DNA of 5,441 nt from Gammaproteobacteria bacterium (GTDB taxonomy: Bacteria; Pseudomonadota; Gammaproteobacteria; Steroidobacterales; MnTg04): NCBI GenBank assembly GCA_027297845.1, contig JAPUHG010000070.1, forward strand, positions 1-5,441. Direction: 5' to 3'. Shown in pieces: positions 1 through 5,087 of this stretch. A program made the position numbers and the translations under genes. The notes beneath the pieces are model-generated. The model did no database searches. It worked only from the letters and a program-made list of their open reading frames with translations, and was not told the origin of the DNA. Position 1 is the stretch's first letter. Each line of letters opens with the position of its first letter.

Positions 1-50
1 GCCTACCGGCCCGGCGCATGACTGACCTGAAGAGGCTCAGCTAACAATAG

Positions 51-1229
51 TTGGTTTGCATGTCACCCGGATCAATCACACAACTCAAGCTCTTTTACCT
101 GATCGCGCTCGCGTTCATCATGTTCGCTTTCGATCAGCCGGCGGTTATTGTCGGCCTGCTGGTTGTCCAGCTATTGTTCTGGCTTGGGTCGGCTCTGCCG
201 GTAGCAGGGATATGGACGGCGATCCGCCGACTGCGATTGTTTTTTCTGATTATCATTTTGTCCTTTGCGTTCATCGGCACGGACAATGACCAATGGCACT
301 CGATACCGATAGGGCCTTGGGCAATCAAAATCAACTTGACCAGCATTCAGCTGGCTCTCCTGATGTGTCTGCGCGTCATAACGCTGGTCATCGCCAGCAA
401 CTGGGTAAGGCTAAGCTCGCCGAAAGATGCATTTGTCGGCGGGCTCCGCGCAATCGGCCTTCCGGAACTCGTCGCGCTGGGCATCGATGCCACGCTCGAC
501 AACCTGGGTGGTGGCGGCGGGCGTGGCAAGGGCGATGGCGGTGGGCGCCATCGCGATAAACAACCCGAACAGGACAATGCCAACTCGCTGACTTTCGCAC
601 AGATTCGCAGTGGCGACGTGACGGTTGCAACGGACTGGTTCGCGCGCCATTTCAAAAAGGCCAGGGAGGCTCTGGCCGATCGCTATCAGGATTTGCCGGC
701 AGCGACCATTCATGACCTTACGATCGTACTCGGCGTCAGCCTGGCGATCATGAGTCTGAAGCTGCTGCAGATCCTGCCCGGCCTGCCGGTGGCGCCCGGC
801 CACAAAAATATTCTGATCATCCCGCTGTTACTGTTTGCGGCACGTGCGACCCACGGACGTTTTGGGGCAACGTCAACGAGCATGGTCGCAGGCATCGTCT
901 CTTTCATGCTCGGCTATGGGAAATACGGAATTCTCGAGCTTGCCCATTTCATCGTGCCCGGCATGCTTGCCGATGTCCTTACCCCGCTAGCGCGGGCAAC
1001 CAGCCGATCGGGACGTTTGCTCCAGTTCATCCTGATCGGAGCAGTCCTCGGGCTGGGGCGGTTCGCTGCAAACTTCCTCATTATCGTCCTGGCCGGTGCA
1101 CCACAGATCGCTTTCCTGTTGTACTTGCCAATTCTCATTTCTCAGGTAACATTCGGCGCCTTGAGCGGTTTCGTCAGTCTCGTGTTTCCGAAAGACGCCA
1201 AAGATCTGGAGAAACAAAATCAGGGGTAA
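51..1229 (+). CDS. EcfT-like membrane protein fused to a putative ECF S component
   Basis: This is a polytopic inner-membrane protein of 392 aa counted from TTG at 51; ATG at 60 is the alternative start and neither has a convincing Shine-Dalgarno. In-frame stops at 42 and 48 exclude any upstream start. Residues 13-28, 31-47, 62-76 and 97-116 are hydrophobic. With the later CLRVITLVIASNW and SSPKDAFVGGLRAIGLPE they resemble the EcfT/CbiQ transmembrane fold (Arg in the last helix, then a Ser-Pro-x-Asp/Glu turn). Residues 153-170 are a Gly/Arg/Lys/His-rich low-complexity stretch, then a polar linker to about 220. Residues 222-375 hold about six more membrane segments with ATHGRFGA and HFIVPGMLADVL, a pattern like ECF S components, which bind the substrate. 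The usual duplicated Ala-Arg-Gly coupling motifs are not visible; KAREALADRY at 203-212 is the nearest candidate. It ends 1 nt before the storage-protein genes, so it may import their cargo. The T-S fusion and the substrate are inferences; a generic integral membrane protein is the cautious reading. Confidence 0.6.
   Translation: MVCMSPGSITQLKLFYLIALAFIMFAFDQPAVIVGLLVVQLLFWLGSALPVAGIWTAIRRLRLFFLIIILSFAFIGTDNDQWHSIPIGPWAIKINLTSIQLALLMCLRVITLVIASNWVRLSSPKDAFVGGLRAIGLPELVALGIDATLDNLGGGGGRGKGDGGGRHRDKQPEQDNANSLTFAQIRSGDVTVATDWFARHFKKAREALADRYQDLPAATIHDLTIVLGVSLAIMSLKLLQILPGLPVAPGHKNILIIPLLLFAARATHGRFGATSTSMVAGIVSFMLGYGKYGILELAHFIVPGMLADVLTPLARATSRSGRLLQFILIGAVLGLGRFAANFLIIVLAGAPQIAFLLYLPILISQVTFGALSGFVSLVFPKDAKDLEKQNQG
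1222..1226 (+). promoter_or_regulatory. Ribosome binding site of the mosA-like gene
   Basis: AGGGG lies inside the last codons of the membrane-protein gene, 4 nt before ATG 1231 and 13 nt before a second in-frame ATG at 1240. Neither spacing is ideal, so the start could be either codon (MKAMVK or MVK). Stop and start are 1 nt apart, which favours translational coupling and the 1231 start. Confidence 0.5.
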
Positions 1230-1230
1230 A

Positions 1231-2091
1231 ATGAAAGCCATGGTCAAAGATGACGGTCGCACACACCTGGACAGCGCCTTGATGCGCGAAAGCCTGGTGA
1301 GTAAATCCCTGATTGAAAACACCGACAGTGTAACCGTACAGCGCATGGTGCCGGATGTTCGCGTGCTCGCAATCGGTGGGCGCAGCATCATGGATCGTGG
1401 CCGCGAGGCAATCTTGCCGCTGGTCGAGGCAATTGCCGAACTCAAGAAAGAGTTCAGACTGATTGTCGGCGTAGGCGGGGGAGCTCGCGCGCGGCATACT
1501 TACGAGATCGGCATCGACCTGGGTTTGCCCATCGGCGGGCTTGCGCGCATCGTCGGCGGTGTCGAAGAGAACAACCGCGATATTCTGCAATTTCTGCTGG
1601 CGCCGCACGGCGGCATCACGTTCATCAAGGAGCACTTTCAGGATCTGCAGCTTTTCCTGGCAAACGGCATGATTCCGATTTGCATCGGTCAGCCACCGTA
1701 TCATTTCTGGGAACCCCCCTCGAAAGAGAAAGGCCGTTTGCCGGATAACGGGCCTGACGTCGGCTTGTTCCTGCAAGCCGAGGTTATCGGTGCTGAGCAG
1801 TTCATCTTTGTAAAGGACGTCGACGGTGTTTATACCGACGACCCGCAAAAAAACCCGGATGCGAAATTTATCGCCGAAATTACTGCCCGTGAATTGCTGG
1901 ACGGGGGCTATCCGGATTTACCCATTGAACGGGAATTCTTGAGGACTTTGGACAATGCCCGGTCCGTTACTTCCGTTCGCGTCATCAACGGGCTGAACAC
2001 GGACAACCTCCGGCGCGCACTCGAAGGCGACGCTGTCGGTACGATTATCTATTCCCGGCGGCACCCGGGAACCGGCGGAAAAAATCGATGA
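1231..2091 (+). CDS. mosA: Molybdenum storage protein, alpha-like subunit (amino acid kinase fold)
   Basis: This is a 286-aa cytoplasmic protein of the amino acid kinase (UMP kinase-like) family. In Azotobacter vinelandii, MosA and MosB form a heterohexamer that packs molybdate or tungstate as polyoxoanion clusters using ATP. Visible family segments are an N-terminal arm with ALMRESLVSKSL (17-28), the glycine loop AIGGRSIMDRG (47-57), the nucleotide/switch segment GGGARARH (82-89), QPPYHFW (154-160), VKDVDGVYTDDP (194-205) and a closing VINGL...GDAVGTII. Alpha identity rests on MDRG followed by AILPLVE and on PIERE near the C-terminus. Residue 47 is Ala where the family has Lys (KIGG), and the Arg normally two residues before the conserved Asp (D176) is replaced (DNGPDVG). 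The histidine-rich PPYHHHEF segment remembered from Azotobacter MosA is reduced to one His. The subunit may be catalytically weak and work with its beta partner, with which it overlaps by ATGA. Family assignment is strong; the stored metal is uncertain. Confidence 0.85.
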   Translation: MKAMVKDDGRTHLDSALMRESLVSKSLIENTDSVTVQRMVPDVRVLAIGGRSIMDRGREAILPLVEAIAELKKEFRLIVGVGGGARARHTYEIGIDLGLPIGGLARIVGGVEENNRDILQFLLAPHGGITFIKEHFQDLQLFLANGMIPICIGQPPYHFWEPPSKEKGRLPDNGPDVGLFLQAEVIGAEQFIFVKDVDGVYTDDPQKNPDAKFIAEITARELLDGGYPDLPIEREFLRTLDNARSVTSVRVINGLNTDNLRRALEGDAVGTIIYSRRHPGTGGKNR

Positions 2092-2921
2092 GCACAAAAC
2101 GACACGGGAAAATCTGGATCGAGGGCATGGACACGCCGCTGTTGAACAAGACCTTGTCCGGCCGGAATTCTGGCGATGAACCCGGCGACCGTTCCTCGGT
2201 CAGCATTCTGCCCGATGTCTGGATCATCAAGATCGGCGGCCAGAGCATCATGGATCGCGGCAAATCCGCCGTGCTGCCGATTCTCGAAGACCTTGTCGCC
2301 GCCCACCAGCGCGGCGTACGTTTTATTCTCTGTACCGGCGGCGGCACCCGGGCGCGGCATGTCTATTCACTGGGCCTCGATCTCAATCTGCCCACCGGAA
2401 TGCTGGCCCGCCTCGGCAGCACTGTGCCCGTACAGAACGCACGCATGCTGCAGATGCTGCTGGCCAAAGACGGTGGCATCGTCATATACGCGGACGATTT
2501 CGACAAACTGCCGTTCTTTCTGAATTCCGGTTGCATTCCAATCACCTCCGGTATGCCACCCAATGAATTCTGGGAGAAATCGGCTGCGGTCGGCCTGATC
2601 CCCAGCAATCGGACCGATGCGGGCGTCTATCTGCTCGGCGAGTTTCTCGGCGCCAAGGGCGTGCTTTATATCAAGGACGAAGATGGCCTGTATACCGATG
2701 ACCCGAAAAAAGACCCGCAGGCGAAACTGATCCCCGAAATCTCGGCCCGGGAGCTGCTCGACAGCGATCAGGATGACCTGATCATCGAGCGCGTCGTGCT
2801 GGAGTACATGGTGCGCGCCGAAAAGGTCCGCAAAATCCAGATTGTCAATGGCCTCAAACCCGGCGAGGTCAACGCGGCGATCGATGGCGAGCCGGTCGGC
2901 ACGATTATTCGGGCTGAGTGA
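2088..2921 (+). CDS. mosB: Molybdenum storage protein, beta-like subunit (amino acid kinase fold)
   Basis: This 277-aa paralogue of the preceding gene starts at an ATG that overlaps its TGA (ATGA, 2088-2091), implying coupled translation and matched stoichiometry. An alternative ATG at 2127 (MDTPLL) has GAGGG only 1 nt upstream, so 2088 is preferred. Family landmarks are the N-terminal arm TPLLNKTLSG (16-25), WIIKIGGQSIMDRG (45-58) with Lys48, GGGTRARH (84-91), SGMPPNEFW (154-162), NRTDAG (174-179), IKDEDGLYTDDP (195-206) and IVNGL...GEPVGTIIRAE. KIGGQS, GMPP and RTDAG match the beta subunit of Azotobacter MoSto from memory. Unlike the alpha-like partner, the nucleotide-site Lys and Arg are both kept, so this is the likely ATP-competent subunit. 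The Tyr after GMPP in MosB is Asn here, and EFWEKSAAVG replaces the segment lining the cluster site. The 3' end overlaps the convergent gene by 17 bp and has no obvious terminator. Confidence 0.87.
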   Translation: MSTKRHGKIWIEGMDTPLLNKTLSGRNSGDEPGDRSSVSILPDVWIIKIGGQSIMDRGKSAVLPILEDLVAAHQRGVRFILCTGGGTRARHVYSLGLDLNLPTGMLARLGSTVPVQNARMLQMLLAKDGGIVIYADDFDKLPFFLNSGCIPITSGMPPNEFWEKSAAVGLIPSNRTDAGVYLLGEFLGAKGVLYIKDEDGLYTDDPKKDPQAKLIPEISARELLDSDQDDLIIERVVLEYMVRAEKVRKIQIVNGLKPGEVNAAIDGEPVGTIIRAE

Positions 2922-3426
2922 TCAACCGAATCTGATCGATATCTTTCAGGCGGCTGCCTTTCCTTTTTTTCTCGCCGCCGGCGGCATTGTGCAGCTTGAG
3001 GCCCCGATATTTGGTGATAATGAAAAACAGTCCGTCTTTTTTCCTGGCCAGTTCCTGAGCATCGAATCGGCGCAGCTTGCCGGTGCAGGTCGAGACTTCG
3101 ACGGCCGTTACATCGGCCTCTTCCTGCAAAAAGTTCGCCAGCGGGATACCCTGTTTGCCCTTCTGCCGACCTTCGGTGAACAAGACTGTGTCGTCCAGTT
3201 TGCGTAATTCTTCCAGTGGCCGGGTCCACCGCACTTCGTCATCCACCAGCAACGATATGTCTCCGGTACACGGGCGCCGGCCATCTTCTCCGGTCTGAAT
3301 GACCTGGGCGGCACTTGTGTTGAACCACAATAATCCGATCGCAGCCGCCAGCAAGCATGATATCGATAGTGCGTTGCGGAAGTTCCCGCCAACGCGATAA
3401 ACCCGGATTTTCTCGTTGCCTTGCAT
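2905..3426 (-). CDS. Small exported protein, possibly SUOX/YedY-fold-like
   Basis: This 173-aa protein starts at ATG 3426, just 3' of AAGGGAAGAG (a good ribosome binding site) and overlapping the upstream gene's stop as TGATG; TTG 3429 is a less likely start. A basic N-terminus (NEKIRVYRVGGNFRN) precedes a hydrophobic segment (about residues 20-38) ending in TSAAQ, so it is either a signal peptide or a membrane anchor with the rest in the periplasm. The body carries RPCTGDISLL (Cys53), GIPLANFLQ, STCTGKL (Cys114), a DGLFFII strand and a lysine-rich stretch before LKDIDQIRL. The order 'G-x-P-L-x-x-x-L ... DG ... R-x-x-x-I-x-x-I' loosely resembles small exported proteins of the oxidoreductase molybdopterin-binding (SUOX/YedY-like) fold, but no cofactor site is evident. 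That link is a guess. It is the second gene of a leftward operon with the STN-like protein. It converges on and overlaps the mosB-like gene. Confidence 0.7.
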   Translation of the reverse strand: MQGNEKIRVYRVGGNFRNALSISCLLAAAIGLLWFNTSAAQVIQTGEDGRRPCTGDISLLVDDEVRWTRPLEELRKLDDTVLFTEGRQKGKQGIPLANFLQEEADVTAVEVSTCTGKLRRFDAQELARKKDGLFFIITKYRGLKLHNAAGGEKKRKGSRLKDIDQIRLITQPE

Positions 3427-4043
3427 CAATCTCTTCCCTTGGCCGCCCTGCGTTCGATCTTGTCGTTATAGCGCTCTTCGGGGGTCATGTCCTTACGGCG
3501 TTTACCCTCTTTTTGTCGCTCTCTGTACTCTTCGTACCTTTTATCGGCCTCCGAAATGCGCACGCTTTGCGCATCGGACCCGCCGGTTTCGGGCAACCTG
3601 TGGGCAGGTATCACGGTTGCCGGCTGATAGACTATCTCAGGCCCTTCGCCGAAAAACCATACCTGGGTAATACGCTCCACCGCTTCCGAACAGCGATCAT
3701 CGGGTTTGCTCACGATTATGACGCTGTCATCCCGGCCTAACGCTGCAATAAGGTCCGCCGCCGATTTTTGCATATTTACGGAAATTCGCCGGTCATTGTC
3801 CGTCTGGAAACGCAAATCGAAACTTAATTCTGATGCCAGCGCCTGAAGGGCTTCGGACAACATCACCTTTGTGGCTACCAGCTCCACCATGCCCGAACAG
3901 GGCCGATGGTTGATTTCAACGCCTTCATTCCCCGTTATTTCAAATACGGCTTCTTGCGCCTGCAGCGGCAAGCTCGCAAAAAAAGCAAAAATTATTCCCC
4001 GCGCCACAGGGGAAAACCAGTTTATGGAGCACGCATTGAACAC
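3426..4043 (-). CDS. Exported protein with STN-like domain and charged C-terminal tail
   Basis: The frame is open back to 4187, but the likely start is GTG 4043 (205 aa): CAGGTAG lies 7 nt upstream, a strong minus-strand -10 box sits at 4107-4112, and translation from here gives a normal signal peptide (hydrophobic GIIFAFFASLPLQA at 16-29, cleavage before QEA). ATG 4082 is possible but has no Shine-Dalgarno. In the mature protein, RPCSG (Cys49) is followed at about 58-112 by a segment of the form LSEALQALASELSFDL ... ISVNMQKSAADLIAAL ... VIIVS. This resembles the STN (secretin and TonB N-terminus) beta-alpha-beta domain, which makes periplasmic protein contacts. A second cysteine is at 118. 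The tail (163-205) is highly charged, rich in Arg/Lys/Glu and probably helical. No secretin or TonB-receptor domain follows, so it is a stand-alone periplasmic STN-like protein of unknown role. It is coupled to the next gene by TGATG. Confidence 0.65.
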   Translation of the reverse strand: MFNACSINWFSPVARGIIFAFFASLPLQAQEAVFEITGNEGVEINHRPCSGMVELVATKVMLSEALQALASELSFDLRFQTDNDRRISVNMQKSAADLIAALGRDDSVIIVSKPDDRCSEAVERITQVWFFGEGPEIVYQPATVIPAHRLPETGGSDAQSVRISEADKRYEEYRERQKEGKRRKDMTPEERYNDKIERRAAKGRD

Positions 4044-4106
4044 AGATCTACCTGAAATAAGGTGCCAAAGCCCGGATATCATGCAGGAGTTACCGGGCCA
4101 GCTACC

Positions 4107-4115
4107 AGTATAGCA
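4107..4115 (-). promoter_or_regulatory. Extended -10 promoter for the leftward two-gene operon
   Basis: Read on the minus strand the site is TGCTATACT, that is TGn followed by TATACT (5 of 6 to TATAAT). No good -35 box is visible 16-18 nt upstream, which is usual for extended -10 promoters. Transcription would start near 4100, giving a leader of about 55 nt before GTG 4043. Its position also argues against the longest reading frame, which would start upstream of the promoter at 4187. Confidence 0.45.
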
Positions 4116-4239
4116 ACGAATAAGCCCGCGGGTGTTTGCCGCTCTCGCGGTTACCCGTTTCTTTCGAAACCATGCCAATACACTCACCCAGCGACCTGCT
4201 GACGATTATGGGCTGGCATTGAAGCCGCCGGGCAATTTT

Positions 4240-4268
4240 TTGGAAACAATGGAGCTTGGTACGATAAC
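4240..4268 (+). promoter_or_regulatory. Weak sigma70-like promoter candidate for the beta-barrel gene
   Basis: TTGGAA (4240-4245), a 17-nt spacer and GATAAC (4263-4268) each match the sigma70 consensus at 4 of 6 positions. A start near 4275 would give a leader of about 110 nt holding the palindrome and the hairpin. The matches are weak; another promoter in the region is possible. Confidence 0.22.
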
Positions 4269-4332
4269 GCGCTAGTATGTGCACAGTACTGGTACTCGTT
4301 ACGATTCTTTCAGGCCTGTGAGAGGGCTCAAT

Positions 4333-4363
4333 ATGCCGGCCATGGGTATAGGTCGACCGGCAT
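4333..4363 (+). promoter_or_regulatory. Leader hairpin before the outer-membrane protein gene
   Basis: ATGCCGG (4333-4339) and CCGGCAT (4357-4363) are perfect inverted repeats of 7 bp around a 17-nt loop. The structure ends 7 nt before the AGGAG ribosome binding site and has no T-run, so it is not a terminator. Candidate roles are mRNA stabilisation, translation control or a protein or small-RNA target; no known riboswitch is recognised. Confidence 0.4.
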
Positions 4364-4370
4364 TTGCAAA

Positions 4371-4375
4371 AGGAG
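4371..4375 (+). promoter_or_regulatory. Ribosome binding site of the beta-barrel gene
   Basis: AGGAG preceded by an A-run (AAAAGGAG) lies 10 nt before ATG 4386. It is a strong match that fixes the start and suggests high expression, as is common for porin-like proteins. Confidence 0.75.
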
Positions 4376-4385
4376 ACAGTGAATC

Positions 4386-4931
4386 ATGCGTGGATTTTCA
4401 TTGGTTTTTAGTGTTATCGCCCTGTTGGCATTATCGACAGGATCTGCATCCGCCGATGACAGATGGTACGCCGGGGTCAGCGTTGGCGGCATGGATGTCG
4501 GCATCATTTGCACCGTAAATTGCGATGACAAGGACACCGGGTGGCGCCTGTTTGGCGGCTATGAGTTCGCCGAGTACTGGGGTGCTGAGTTTGGCTACAT
4601 GGATTTCGGGAAAGCGACTTCGGGAACCGCGACAGTAGAAATCGATGGCATCGACATCGTCGTCACCGGGACCTACCCGATCGACGATAGATTCGGCGTA
4701 TTCGCGAAACTAGGTATTTATTTCCTCGATGCGAATTTGAGTGATACTCTGGCTGCATCCCAGAACACGGATAGCTCTGGCCTGACCTTTGGATTTGGCG
4801 GCTCCCTCAAAATCGATGACAATTTTTCGCTGCGCGCCGAATGGCAGTTATTCGATGATATCGGCGAGCAGGCAGTGACCGGTGTTTCGGACCTCGAATA
4901 TTGGAGCATTGGTGTGGTCTATGCCTTTTAG
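4386..4931 (+). CDS. Outer-membrane beta-barrel protein (OmpA/OmpW-like small barrel)
   Basis: This 181-aa protein begins with a Sec signal peptide: MRGFS, a hydrophobic core, then SASA before Asp24. The mature part alternates aromatic/hydrophobic and small residues typical of beta-strands: WYAGVSVGG, GWRLFGGYEF, WGAEFGYMDFG, FGVFAKLGIYFLDA, GLTFGFGGSLKI, FSLRAEWQLF and the closing YWSIGVVYAF. The terminal Phe with hydrophobic residues at alternating positions is the signal read by the BAM complex. Length and strand count fit an 8-stranded barrel of the OmpA transmembrane-domain/'outer membrane protein beta-barrel' families, without a peptidoglycan-binding domain. Two cysteines (42 and 46, IICTVNC) lie in the first predicted external loop or strand turn and could form a disulfide. 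It is a single-gene unit with its own leader and is divergent from the STN-like operon. The ligand or function is unknown. Confidence 0.85.
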   Translation: MRGFSLVFSVIALLALSTGSASADDRWYAGVSVGGMDVGIICTVNCDDKDTGWRLFGGYEFAEYWGAEFGYMDFGKATSGTATVEIDGIDIVVTGTYPIDDRFGVFAKLGIYFLDANLSDTLAASQNTDSSGLTFGFGGSLKIDDNFSLRAEWQLFDDIGEQAVTGVSDLEYWSIGVVYAF

Positions 4932-4978
4932 GCACTCCCAAGACCGGTAGGCGTAATTTAATTCCCTGGCTGTTTTGG

Positions 4979-5030
4979 AAAAAAAGACCGGCCGTTAATT
5001 CCAAAACCGCATAAAAAAAAATTAACGGCC
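4979..5030 (-). terminator. Rho-independent terminator of the MFS transporter gene
   Basis: GGCCGTTAATT (4990-5000) and AATTAACGGCC (5020-5030) form a perfect 11-bp stem with a 19-nt loop. Read leftward, the stem is followed by GGTC and seven T (the A-run 4979-4985). It lies 58 nt past the MFS stop codon. There is no T-run on the plus side, so it may only partly stop the beta-barrel transcript coming from the left. Confidence 0.75.
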
Positions 5031-5087
5031 TCGGGAGCGATGCGGCCTTGCGGATGGCAACTACGCGCCAATGGTGAACATCCGGGT

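Larger units (their letters stand above)
4044..4385. other. Divergent intergenic region (342 bp) with regulatory elements
   Basis: No convincing gene lies here: a 60-codon frame on the minus strand (4102-4284) has no ribosome binding site, no recognisable motif and covers the leftward promoter. The region separates two divergently transcribed units. It contains an extended -10 promoter (minus strand, 4107-4115), a weak plus-strand promoter candidate (4240-4268), the palindrome AGTAC-TG-GTACT (4285-4296) flanked by TAACG (4265-4269) and CGTTA (4297-4301), and a hairpin with the ribosome binding site of the beta-barrel gene. Confidence 0.6.

Noticed and set aside
3..44. Possible tail of an upstream gene (frame ending TAA at 42, last residues MTDLKRLS) or another ending TGA at 19-21
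   Set aside because: Only 6-13 codons are visible in either frame and they cannot be matched to a family. An ECF ATPase upstream is expected but not seen.
411..803. Open frame of 130 codons on the minus strand, and other frames over the Gly-rich linker
   Set aside because: Composition follows the GC-rich linker of the plus-strand gene; the proline/arginine-rich product is typical of a shadow frame.
1174..1848. Long open frame of 224 codons on the minus strand
   Set aside because: It lies antisense to the membrane-protein end and the mosA-like gene, whose family motifs are clear; it has no recognisable domain.
2045..2360. Two minus-strand frames of about 100 codons
   Set aside because: They are antisense to the mosB-like start region and have no supporting start signal or domain.
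1231..2921. The mosA/mosB pair as UMP kinase or aspartokinase genes
   Set aside because: The fold is shared, but tandem paralogues with MDRG, GxRARH and GxPP segments fit MoSto subunits much better than a housekeeping UMP kinase.
4044..4187. N-terminal extension of the STN-like protein up to 4187
   Set aside because: The extension lacks coding character, spans the likely promoter at 4107-4115 and would bury the signal peptide.
4102..4284. 60-codon frame on the minus strand in the intergenic region
   Set aside because: No ribosome binding site and no motif; it overlaps the promoter and the palindrome.
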